A stretch of 32,607 nt of DNA from Planctomycetota bacterium (GTDB lineage: Bacteria; Planctomycetota; Planctomycetia; Gemmatales; Gemmataceae): positions 1-32,607 of the forward strand of contig JAJXWW010000203.1 of assembly GCA_021781415.1 (NCBI GenBank). The letters are read 5' to 3'. The stretch's first letter is position 1. Each line of letters opens with the position of its first letter. Below, in pieces: positions 14,932-22,147 of the stretch. The notes beneath the pieces are model-generated. The model made no database searches. It was not told the DNA's origin and was given only the letters and a program-made list of their open reading frames with translations. The translations under genes and the position numbers were made by a program.

Positions 14932-15035
14932 GCCCGTCCTCCTCCGTTCCGTTGGTGGTGAGAACGCCGACCCGCCGTGCCGACAAGAGCGTTGAGACTG
15001 TTGCCGGCGCGGCGGGTTGGCAAAGAAAGGCGCGA

Positions 15036-16556
15036 TTACTCGGTGTCGGCCGACACGGCGGCGCGGGCGCTACTCTTCTGTTGCGTGTACGAACGCCAGC
15101 GCGAGGCATCCCAGACCTCGAAGTGATCGTCGATACCGACCAACACCACTTCCTGCTGTAAGCCGGCAAACTGCGTCATGCGATCCGGAATGGACACCCG
15201 GCCCTCGCCGTTTACGGTCAGCTTCTCCGTCTGAGCGTAATACAGTCGTTTGAAGACGCGCACATCGTTCTCGTTGGCGTGCGACTGTTCGAGCCGTTCG
15301 TCGAGCCGTTCGAGATGTGCCGAATTCGTCAGCCACAAGCATTTATCGGTGCCGGGCGAAACGAGTACGGTCTCGCTGCCGCCGAGTTGATCGCGCAGGG
15401 CGCGCGGCAGAGTCAAGCGCCCCTTCTCGTCGAGACTGCACTGATACGTTCCGGTCAAGGGGAGCGTCTTGGCCTTGGTGGCGGCGGGTTTGGCGCGCGG
15501 CAGAGGTAACGCCTTGACCGTCGCGGGATCATCGGGTTGCACGCACGCATCCGCGGGCAGGCGAACCATCGTGCCGGAACGGAGCGGCTCCTCCGGCTTC
15601 AGGGACGGATTCAGTTTGTGCAAATCGCCGGCGCGGTCGCCGCTGCCAAGGGTTCGGCGAGCGATGTCGTGCAACGTCTCGCTCGCATGAGCGCGATACA
15701 TCTGCACGGGCCCGGGATTGGGAGCCAAGGGCGGCTCGCCAGGCAGCGCGCGAATCGGATCGCTGGACGAAGCGGGAACGACTCCGGCCGGGGCATTCCA
15801 TGCCGGAGCCGGAGCCGACGAAACGGACGACGGCAAGGAAGTGGAAGGTGCAGCGGTTTTTGGACTTGTTGAAGGAGGAGGCGAAACGGCCCCAGGCGAT
15901 GGCGGGGTTCCCGTCAACACGGTCGAAGACAAGGGCGGCAGAGAGGAGGCACTACTATGCGTTGGGGACGGCGGCGAAGGCGGCGAAACCGAAGGAGGCG
16001 GTAGCGACGTTCCTCCGCTGGTGTAACCGCCGTAACCTCCCAGGTACGAGTCCTTCGGTGCGTTTTTCTTCTCCAACTGGCTCGTAGGCTTCGCCTTATC
16101 AGGATCGAACGCAGTGGGCGTATTGGGGGCGAAAGACGCGGGCACGATGGTCGTGCTGGTGGGAGGCATCGTTGGCTTCGTCGTGGGAGGCGAGGAAGAG
16201 ACCGAACGCGATCCACTGAGGCCGGGGAAGGGCATCTCGAGCGGCTTCGGTTCCGAGGCCGTCTTCTTCTTGGACGGCTTGTCGCCCGGTTTGCTCGACG
16301 AGCCGGTTTTTATCAACGAAGGCCCCTCGTCTCGTTCCGGCTTTTTCAAATCCACGGGAGTCGAAGCCGATTTCGTCGTCTTGCTAGGAGGCGGCGGATC
16401 GAAAAGCTCCGGCTCCTTGAAATTGGGCATTGGCAGTGGTTCCGATTGAGCGACAACCTTGTTGCCGTCGCGGAGTTTACAGGCGAGAACGAGGCCAAAC
16501 AGGCAGATCAATCCGCCCAAGGCCATCCATGCGTATTGGGTCTTGCGCATCAGCAT
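15036..16556 (-). CDS. Membrane-anchored LysM-MraZ fusion protein
   Basis: About 506 residues from the ATG at 16554-16556, which has GAGGAG at good spacing. A transmembrane segment lies at about 8-26 (YAWMALGGLICLFGLVLAC), then roughly 255 residues of Pro/Ser/Thr-rich linker, then a LysM domain (about 285-335: YRAHASETLHDIARRTLG to SGTMVRLPADA). The C-terminus is a complete two-repeat MraZ (about 368-494). Its first repeat reads GTYQCSLDEKGRLTLPRALR, with the DxxxR motif at D376-R380. The second reads NGEGRVSIPDRMTQFAGL, with Asn449 where MraZ usually has Asp. MraZ is normally a free cytoplasmic AbrB-fold repressor of the mra cluster. Here it follows rsmH rather than preceding it. By the usual topology rules the MraZ part would be outside the cytoplasm. 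An in-frame TTG (15456-15458) could start a free MraZ, but it lacks a Shine-Dalgarno. Confidence 0.85.
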   Translation of the reverse strand: MLMRKTQYAWMALGGLICLFGLVLACKLRDGNKVVAQSEPLPMPNFKEPELFDPPPPSKTTKSASTPVDLKKPERDEGPSLIKTGSSSKPGDKPSKKKTASEPKPLEMPFPGLSGSRSVSSSPPTTKPTMPPTSTTIVPASFAPNTPTAFDPDKAKPTSQLEKKNAPKDSYLGGYGGYTSGGTSLPPPSVSPPSPPSPTHSSASSLPPLSSTVLTGTPPSPGAVSPPPSTSPKTAAPSTSLPSSVSSAPAPAWNAPAGVVPASSSDPIRALPGEPPLAPNPGPVQMYRAHASETLHDIARRTLGSGDRAGDLHKLNPSLKPEEPLRSGTMVRLPADACVQPDDPATVKALPLPRAKPAATKAKTLPLTGTYQCSLDEKGRLTLPRALRDQLGGSETVLVSPGTDKCLWLTNSAHLERLDERLEQSHANENDVRVFKRLYYAQTEKLTVNGEGRVSIPDRMTQFAGLQQEVVLVGIDDHFEVWDASRWRSYTQQKSSARAAVSADTE

Positions 16557-16632
16557 CCTTGCTCCTCTTGTTAAGCCAAGCGGTTTTGCGGGAAACCGCC
16601 ACACGATCGGCGCTTCCTTGCGGTCGCGACTC

Positions 16633-17517
16633 TCACAGCAGAACCGCCGCTCGCAGTTTGGCGCTGCGGGCGCGCGGGTTGTCGCTCACTTCCTCCGCGC
16701 CGGCTTGCACCGGCTTGCGGGTGATCGCCTCCCATCTCGAACGGTCGCGGAAGGCGATCTTCACCGGGCGATCTTCCAACGAATGAAAGCTAATGATGGC
16801 GGCTCTCCCACCGGGCTTCAGGCAATTCGGAAGAATGTTTAACAGTGTTTCCAACTCTCCCAACTCGTCGTTGACGGCGATGCGCAGCGCCTGAAAGACG
16901 CGCGTGGCCGGGTCGATGGCGTGTCGGCGCGCTCCCGATCGTGGGATGCAACGGCGCACCAAGTCGGCCAACGCCTCGGTCGTCTCAATGGGAGCGAGAC
17001 GGCGCGTTTCGACGATCCGCCGCGCGATGCGCCGGCTAAAACGCTCTTCGCCGTAGCGATAAATCAGATCGGCGAGATCGCGTTCGTTCAGCCGTCGCAG
17101 CAAGGCGCTGGCCGGTTCGCCGACCGACGGATCGAGCCGCATGTCTAACGGCCCCGATTGCTGAAAGCTCAAACCGCGCGCCGCGTCGTCCATCTGATCC
17201 GAACAGAAACCCAAATCGGCCAACACGCCATCGACGGCTTCGATGCCTTGTTCGTCGAGAACCTGGCGCAGCCGCGAGAACGGCGCATGTACCAGGGTCA
17301 CCGGCAGATCGACCAACCGCGGACGGGCCAGTTCGAGCATGGCCTCGTCGCGGTCGAGTCCGATCAATCGCCCGCCTGGGATCAGGCGCTCGGCCAACGA
17401 ACGACTGTGGCCGCCGCCGCCGACGGTGGCATCGACGAATACTTGTCCCGGTTGAGGTGCCAGAAACTCCAACACTTCGACCGACAGAACCGACACATGG
17501 CGCGGCGAAGGATTCAT
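16633..17517 (-). CDS. rsmH: 16S rRNA (cytosine-1402-N4)-methyltransferase
   Basis: About 294 residues. SAM-binding motif FVDATVGGGGHS, then VDGVLADLGFCSDQMDDAARGLSFQQSGPLDMRLD, ERFSRRIARRIVETR, TRVFQALRIAVNDELGEL, IISFHSLEDR and the C-terminal NPRARSAKLRA follow in the order typical of RsmH (MraW). It methylates N4 of C1402 in 16S rRNA. In most bacteria the gene order is mraZ-rsmH-ftsL-ftsI. Here nothing MraZ-like precedes it and the MraZ-containing fusion follows 76 bases later. Two ATGs, at 17529 and 17517, are possible; the second gives the more usual MNPSPRHVSVL opening, and neither has a clear Shine-Dalgarno. Confidence 0.93.
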   Translation of the reverse strand: MNPSPRHVSVLSVEVLEFLAPQPGQVFVDATVGGGGHSRSLAERLIPGGRLIGLDRDEAMLELARPRLVDLPVTLVHAPFSRLRQVLDEQGIEAVDGVLADLGFCSDQMDDAARGLSFQQSGPLDMRLDPSVGEPASALLRRLNERDLADLIYRYGEERFSRRIARRIVETRRLAPIETTEALADLVRRCIPRSGARRHAIDPATRVFQALRIAVNDELGELETLLNILPNCLKPGGRAAIISFHSLEDRPVKIAFRDRSRWEAITRKPVQAGAEEVSDNPRARSAKLRAAVLL

Positions 17518-17606
17518 TGCGTGGCCCATCGAGATAAGATGCGAAAGCGAGGCAACGAGAAGTTCCTTCTTCGAGAGCGCGATCCTATCACCGTGCGCGC
17601 AAACCG

Positions 17607-17634
17607 ACTATACTCGTTCCGACCAGGGAATCAA
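17607..17634 (-). promoter_or_regulatory. Promoter of the rsmH / LysM-MraZ cluster
   Basis: On the minus strand TTGATT (17629-17634) and TATAGT (17607-17612) are 16 bases apart, giving a leader of roughly 80 bases before rsmH. I see no array of TGGGN direct repeats (the MraZ box known from the E. coli mra promoter) around it. Confidence 0.6.
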
Positions 17635-17722
17635 GGCGGTTCCCTGTCAACCGGCGGTCCATGTTCGGCAACTGCTCCAATCGCTGCGGAGCCGTTCTCC
17701 CTCCCAACGGGACAAATCCGCC

Positions 17723-17777
17723 GAGCGGGGGGCGTCAGCCCCCTGAGCCAAGCATCGGTGGGCTGACGCTCCCGCTC
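17723..17777. repeat. Imperfect inverted repeat with inner GGGGGCGTCAGCCCCC hairpin
   Basis: The left part (17723-17741, GAGCGGGGGGCGTCAGCCC) and right part (17760-17777, GGGCTGACGCTCCCGCTC) are complementary apart from one mismatch and one gap. The left part alone, with the following CC, forms a tight self-hairpin. It looks like another mobile palindrome of the REP type. Confidence 0.65.
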
Positions 17778-17918
17778 GTGGAAGCGGAGGGCTTTCTTCT
17801 TGCCTGCCGACGCCTAGAATACATTGACTGCTAACCCGTAGGTTTCGGCATGAGACGAAGGCGACTGTGCTTGCGCCGCGGGCATGCGGGCCAAGGCGTC
17901 CCTAGAAAGTAGGACATT

Positions 17919-19469
17919 ATGACGGACGAAATGACTCAAGAAAACACTCCCGAGACTCCTCAAGAACCGACATCGGAATCGGAGTCCGGCTTGACGATCG
18001 AGACGCAAACGGCGACGGCCGTAGCCACCCCCACGGACCCTACCAAGCTGCCGCAACAGGTCGAAATCCGCGAGATCGGCCCTTGCAAGAAGCACATCAA
18101 GGTCTCGGTCGAGCGTTCGGCGATTGAGAGTCGCATGGACGAGAAGATCAAGGAGTTGGTCGTCGATGCCAACGTGTCCGGATTCCGTCCGGGCAAAGCG
18201 CCGCGTCGCGTCGTCGAACGCCGCTATCACAAGGAAGTCGGCGATCAGGTTAAAAGCGAAGTGCTGCTCGCCAGTTTGCAGCAACTGGCCGAGGACTACG
18301 ACATCGCGCCGTTGGCCGCACCCGATCTCGATCCCGCGACCATCGAACTGCCTCGTCAGGGACCGATGGTCTACGAGTTCGAGGTCGAAGTTCGACCGCA
18401 GTTCGACTTACCCAACTATCGTGGACTGAAAATCCGTCGGCCCGTCCACACCTTCACCGATGAGGAAGTGGAACGAGAACTACACCGAGTGTTGACGCCG
18501 CATGGGACGGTCGTTCCCAAAACGGAAGGCGGCGTTCAGATCGGCGATTCGATCCTCGTCGATTGCGAGATCAAGTTCGGCGACACCCCGATCGGTCAAC
18601 TCGAAGATGCGACCCTCCGCGTCGAGAAACAATTGGCGTTCAAGGACGGCGTCGCCGAGCATTTCGCCGACGAAATCCAGGGCGCAAAGGCCGGTGACAC
18701 GCGCGTAGTCACCATTGTCTTGTCCAGCGCCGCCGCCAATCCCGAGTTGCGCGGCGCGACGGTCAAGGCCACCATGAAAATCAAGGAAGTTCGCGTCGTC
18801 ATCCTGCCGGAGTTGACCCACGAACTGATGCACGAGTTCGGCGTCCATTCGCCGGGACAGTTGCGCGAGATGATTCGCGTCGTGTTGCAGCGGAGGCTGG
18901 AACACCAACAGAGGCAATCGGCTCGGCAACAGATCATCGAACACATCGCCGCGGCATCGACTTGGGATTTACCGACCGACCTATTGCGCCGCCAAGCGAG
19001 ACGGGCGATTTCGCGTCGGATCATGGAAATGCGCTCCGACGGCATCTCCGAAGAAGAAATCCAAGGCCGGCAGCGACTCTTGGAACAAAACATTCTGCAA
19101 AGCACCGCGTTGTCGCTGAAAGAGCATTTCGTGCTGCAAAAGATCGCCGAGGTCGAGAAAATCGACGTGAACGACGACGATCTCAACGACGAAATCGAGC
19201 GGATGGCTCAGCACGAACACGAATCTCCGCGCCGCATCCGCGCTCGCCTCGAACGCGAAGAAATGCTCGACGCCCTGGCCGCCGAGATCATCGAACGCCG
19301 CGCGCTCGATTTGATTCTCGACACCGCCGAATACGAAGACGTGCCATTCGATGAGGGAGATCAACGGTCGGTCGCCACCGCCGAGATGCAAACCGTTCCC
19401 GGCGAGATTCACGATCCCACGGCCGAACCTTCCGCCACAGAAGAACCGTCCGGCGAACCGACGGCGTAA
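17919..19469 (+). CDS. tig: Trigger factor, ribosome-associated chaperone
   Basis: 516 residues. After a 45-residue acidic, Thr/Pro-rich N-terminal extension comes the ribosome-binding domain with the signature GFRPGKAP (88-95). A peptidyl-prolyl isomerase-like FKBP domain follows (about 205-285, beginning GVQIGDSILVDCEIKFGD). The C-terminal helical chaperone arms run to about 480, with an acidic Glu/Pro-rich tail. It binds at the ribosome exit tunnel and shields nascent chains. The order tig-clpP is the common one in bacteria. AGGA upstream supports the first ATG. The N-terminal extension and acidic tail are longer than in E. coli trigger factor (432 residues). Confidence 0.93.
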   Translation: MTDEMTQENTPETPQEPTSESESGLTIETQTATAVATPTDPTKLPQQVEIREIGPCKKHIKVSVERSAIESRMDEKIKELVVDANVSGFRPGKAPRRVVERRYHKEVGDQVKSEVLLASLQQLAEDYDIAPLAAPDLDPATIELPRQGPMVYEFEVEVRPQFDLPNYRGLKIRRPVHTFTDEEVERELHRVLTPHGTVVPKTEGGVQIGDSILVDCEIKFGDTPIGQLEDATLRVEKQLAFKDGVAEHFADEIQGAKAGDTRVVTIVLSSAAANPELRGATVKATMKIKEVRVVILPELTHELMHEFGVHSPGQLREMIRVVLQRRLEHQQRQSARQQIIEHIAAASTWDLPTDLLRRQARRAISRRIMEMRSDGISEEEIQGRQRLLEQNILQSTALSLKEHFVLQKIAEVEKIDVNDDDLNDEIERMAQHEHESPRRIRARLEREEMLDALAAEIIERRALDLILDTAEYEDVPFDEGDQRSVATAEMQTVPGEIHDPTAEPSATEEPSGEPTA

Positions 19470-19470
19470 C

Positions 19471-19542
19471 ACCCCAGCGAACCGGCAGCTTGCGCTGCGG
19501 GGTACGGCATCACCCGGCGGCTTACGCTGCCGGTTCGCCTTC
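19471..19542. repeat. Two facing REP-like palindromes between tig and clpP1
   Basis: The right element (19513-19542, ACCCGGCGGCTTACGCTGCC and on to TTCGCCTT) is a diverged copy of the unit tandemly repeated at 10686-10865. The left one (19471-19504) carries the same sequence in opposite orientation, within a hairpin closed by ACCCC/GGGGT. No T-run follows. Confidence 0.65.
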
Positions 19543-19562
19543 ATTCTGGACAGGAGTTTGCG

Positions 19563-20213
19563 ATGTTCAATTTCGATCATCCCATGCGGATCGATCCGCG
19601 CAATCAGCGCTATCGGGAATATACGCGCCAACGGCAATATGGGACCAACGATATTCTGTTGGACAATCGGATTATCTTTTTCGGCTGCTCCGGCGGGAAT
19701 GTGTACGAGCCGGTCATCACCGACATGACGGCCAATCTCGTCATTCAACAGTTGCTCTATTTGCAATACGAGAACCGCAACCAGGACATCCACTTTTACA
19801 TCAATTCGCCGGGCGGATCGGTGACGGCGACGTTGGCCATTTACGATACCATGCAGTTTTTGGAATGTCCCATCAACACCTATTGCATGGGGATTGCCGC
19901 CAGCGGCGCGGCCATCCTGCTCGCCGCGGGAACCAAAGGCAAACGCTTCGCCTTGCCGCACGCCAAAGTCATGATCCATCAACCCTGGAGCCAGGGTATC
20001 GGCGGACAAGCCTCCGACGTGGAAATCGAGATGAAAGAGATCCTCAAGGAGAAGAAGCGGCTCAATGAAATCCTGGCCCAACACACCGGACGCACCCTCG
20101 CCGAAATCGAAGCCGAGACCGAGCGCAATCGCTATTTCACGGCGACGGAATCGAAAGAGTTTGGCCTCGTCGATGAAGTGATGGCCAAGATGTCCGGCGA
20201 GAAAAAATCGTGA
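19563..20213 (+). CDS. clpP1: ClpP protease subunit, atypical triad (ClpP1)
   Basis: 216 residues. The ClpP fold is clear: [43 protein letters not shown] with nucleophile Ser114, and KVMIHQPW with His139. The third triad residue, which in ClpP lies in the RDRF-type motif, is Asn189 here (ERNRYF). The oxyanion-side Met after the serine is Gly (AASGA rather than AASMG). Listeria ClpP1 has the same Asp-to-Asn change and is active only when mixed with ClpP2. The next gene encodes a ClpP with an intact triad, so a heteromeric Clp peptidase is likely. The N-terminus (FNFDHPMRIDPRNQRYREYTRQRQYG) is unlike the usual ClpP start and may alter ATPase docking. AGGAG seven bases upstream supports the start. 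Confidence 0.93.
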   Translation: MFNFDHPMRIDPRNQRYREYTRQRQYGTNDILLDNRIIFFGCSGGNVYEPVITDMTANLVIQQLLYLQYENRNQDIHFYINSPGGSVTATLAIYDTMQFLECPINTYCMGIAASGAAILLAAGTKGKRFALPHAKVMIHQPWSQGIGGQASDVEIEMKEILKEKKRLNEILAQHTGRTLAEIEAETERNRYFTATESKEFGLVDEVMAKMSGEKKS

Positions 20214-20286
20214 CCGGAGGCGTAGGCGAATCGAGGAGTTAGCCCCGCGGAGATTCGTTACCCGGTCGGAAAGTTATGAAAAATAC

Positions 20287-20338
20287 TCATCTTACCTCAG
20301 CCCGGCTGCCGATGTCTAAGAGCGAGCCGGGTTGGTTT
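20287..20338. repeat. Small inverted repeat before clpP2
   Basis: CCCGGCT and AGCCGGG (7-base arms, spacer of about 17) occur within the 138-base gap between the two clpP genes, roughly at 20301-20333. It could form a weak hairpin that adjusts expression of the second gene. No T-run is present. Confidence 0.4.
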
Positions 20339-20351
20339 GGAGAATGATACC

Positions 20352-20963
20352 ATGCCACTCGTGCCTTATGTTGTGGAGCGGAGCGGCCGCGAAGAACGTG
20401 TTTTCGATATTTACAGTCGGCTGCTCAAGGATCGAATTATCTTTCTGCAAGGCGAGATCGACGATTACAGCGCCAATTTAATCGTGGCGCAAATGTTGTT
20501 CTTGCAGTTCGACGATCCGAAGGCGGACATTCACTTGTACATTAACTCGCCGGGCGGATCGGTCACGGCGGGCATGGGTATCTACGATACCATGCACTAC
20601 ATAACCTGCGACGTCTCGACCTACTGCATTGGCATCGCCGCCAGCATGGGCGCGACGCTGTTGGCCGCCGGAACCAAAGGCAAGCGGAATGCCCTGCCGC
20701 ACGCCGAAGTGATGATCCATCAGGTGTTGGGCGGCGCGCGCGGACCGGCCACCGACATCGAAATCCGCACGAACCATCTGCTCCGCACGAAGAAGCTCAT
20801 GAACGAGCTGCTGCAAAAGCTCACCGGCCAGCCGTTGGAACGGATCGAGCGCGACACGGATCGCGACAACTTCATGTCGGCCCGCGAAGCGCAGGAATAC
20901 GGCCTGGTCGATCACGTTTTGGAGCGTTTGCCGCAGGGACAGGCTGTCCCCAAACCGACGTAG
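20352..20963 (+). CDS. clpP2: ATP-dependent Clp protease proteolytic subunit (ClpP2)
   Basis: 203 residues, close to E. coli ClpP in length and sequence: [57 protein letters not shown] (Ser98), VMIHQVLGG (His123) and [23 protein letters not shown] (Asp172). The triad is complete. It forms the peptidase chamber that works with ClpX, ClpA or ClpC ATPases. The chosen ATG at 20352 has GGAG about ten bases upstream; an in-frame TTG five codons earlier (20337) is less likely. It lies 138 bases behind clpP1. No clpX is found in the window. Confidence 0.95.
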   Translation: MPLVPYVVERSGREERVFDIYSRLLKDRIIFLQGEIDDYSANLIVAQMLFLQFDDPKADIHLYINSPGGSVTAGMGIYDTMHYITCDVSTYCIGIAASMGATLLAAGTKGKRNALPHAEVMIHQVLGGARGPATDIEIRTNHLLRTKKLMNELLQKLTGQPLERIERDTDRDNFMSAREAQEYGLVDHVLERLPQGQAVPKPT

Positions 20964-20965
20964 AC

Positions 20966-21018
20966 AGTAGCCAGTAGTCGGTAGCCAGTAGTCAGTCTCA
21001 TTACTGACTACTGGCTAC
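20966..21018. repeat. Repeat and 16-bp perfect hairpin downstream of clpP2
   Basis: GTAGCCAGTAGTCAGT (20981-20996) is followed after six bases by its exact reverse complement (21003-21018). Just before it, 20966-20980 holds another copy of the CAGTAGCCAGTAGTC word, and the right arm runs on into ACTACTGC. It separates clpP2 from the lipoprotein gene. Confidence 0.75.
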
Positions 21019-21059
21019 TGACTACTGCAAATAGGACAGCCTTCCAAGGATTCGGCATC

Positions 21060-21893
21060 ATGCGCTGCCTCGTGGTTTGCCTCTTCAGTGTGGTGTTGTT
21101 GATCGCCGTCGGCGGATGCCGGAGTTGCGATCGCGTGCAAGCGGAACTGCGAGCCCGCGAAACCGATGTCCGCGAGTTGCGCGAGGAACTCGATCGCTGC
21201 GGGGTCTACAATCAAACGCTTCAACAGGAAGTGCAGACACTGCGCGGCCAACTCGGCATGCCAAGCGATGGCTCCGCTCCTCCCGCCGCCTATCCCGTGC
21301 AAAGCCTCGTTCTCGGCCGGCAGACCGGCGGGCGCAGCAACGATGTCTGCCCCGGCGACGACGCCTTGCAAGTGCAGGTCGAACCGCGCGATCCAGAAGG
21401 GCAGGCCATCAAAGCGCCGGGCCAACTGGTCGTCAACGCCCTGGAAATCACCTCCGAAGGCATCAAGCGGCCGCTCTCGACTTGGGTGATACCTCCGGAG
21501 CAGATGCGGCGGTCGTGGAAAGCCGGACTTTTGACCACCGGATATGTGTTCAATCTACCGTGGAAGGTCTGGCCGTCCACCGAGAAGCTGCGCATCACGG
21601 CCCAGTTCCAACTCGCCGACGGTCGCGTCTTCGAGGCCGACCGCGATGTCACCGTGCGCCTAACGCCGCTCAACCGACGTCCGAAAGTCGTCTCGACAGA
21701 AACGCCTCCCGCCGCGCCGACGGTACAACCCGCACCGCCCCCAGTATCGAAGCCTGCCGCCGCGCCGATGCCGACCGGTGAACGCACTCCCGTGCTACTC
21801 CCCGCGCCGCGCCTCGTCGCTCCCGCCGAACCAGAGCCTCCGGCCCATATCCTCAGCCCCGTGCCCCCACCCTCCGAACCGAGTTTGCCTTAA
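21060..21893 (+). CDS. Lipoprotein with short coiled coil and Pro-rich tail, unknown function
   Basis: 277 residues. Signal LVVCLFSVVLLIAVGGC with lipobox Cys20, then a heptad-like coiled coil (about 25-65: RVQAELRARETDVRELREELDR to LQQEVQTLRGQLG). A beta domain follows (about 100-205, including LQVQVEPRDPEGQAIKAPGQLVV and WKVWPSTEKLRITAQFQLADGR). The tail from about 210 is rich in Pro and Ala. I recognise no named family. It is likely attached to a membrane, with the tail extending outward. AAGGA about nine bases before the ATG fits the start. Its stop codon shares bases with the stop of the opposite-strand small gene. Confidence 0.6.
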   Translation: MRCLVVCLFSVVLLIAVGGCRSCDRVQAELRARETDVRELREELDRCGVYNQTLQQEVQTLRGQLGMPSDGSAPPAAYPVQSLVLGRQTGGRSNDVCPGDDALQVQVEPRDPEGQAIKAPGQLVVNALEITSEGIKRPLSTWVIPPEQMRRSWKAGLLTTGYVFNLPWKVWPSTEKLRITAQFQLADGRVFEADRDVTVRLTPLNRRPKVVSTETPPAAPTVQPAPPPVSKPAAAPMPTGERTPVLLPAPRLVAPAEPEPPAHILSPVPPPSEPSLP

Positions 21894-22147
21894 GGGTGAG
21901 GTAGTGCTTTGATTATCCGCTCGACCTGTACGATGTCTTCCTCGCTGACACCCTCGCGGCGGCGATAGCGGCGTTGCAAACTATCGAGAACGTGATCCCA
22001 CATTTCGCGCGTCGGCTGCAATCCCTTGGTCCAGTCGCCGCGGCGTTGCACCTTCCATTTGAAGCTCCACACGCCGGCGAAGCGCTCGGCGCACAGAAAG
22101 CGCCGTCCACCGGATTCCGGATCGATATCGGTCCATTTAATCTGCAT
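21890..22147 (-). CDS. Small conserved-looking protein of unknown function
   Basis: 85 residues, soluble, rich in Trp and Arg (IKWTDIDPESGGRRFLCAERFAGVWSFKWKVQRRGDWTKG, then EMWDHVLDSLQRRYRRREGVSEEDIVQVERIIK). It is not recognised as a named family. Support for being real is the 11-base overlap with the end of the pseudouridine synthase gene on the same strand, which implies translational coupling, and the plausible domain-like composition. A role linked to RNA would be a guess. It converges with the lipoprotein gene and overlaps it by four bases at the stop codons. Confidence 0.55.
   Translation of the reverse strand: MQIKWTDIDPESGGRRFLCAERFAGVWSFKWKVQRRGDWTKGLQPTREMWDHVLDSLQRRYRRREGVSEEDIVQVERIIKALPHP

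Larger units (their letters stand above)
17535..17918. other. 384-bp divergent intergenic region between rsmH and tig
   Basis: Contains the minus-strand promoter at 17607-17634 and the inverted repeat at 17723-17777. No gene is supported. The tig promoter must lie in the right-hand part, but no convincing -35/-10 pair was found there. Confidence 0.5.

Noticed and set aside
15036..15458. Separate free-standing mraZ gene starting at an in-frame TTG
   Set aside because: There is no Shine-Dalgarno before the TTG and no stop between LysM and MraZ; kept only as an alternative to test.
18981..20084. 367-residue open frame on the minus strand
   Set aside because: Antisense to the tig end and clpP1, both certain; no Shine-Dalgarno or motifs.
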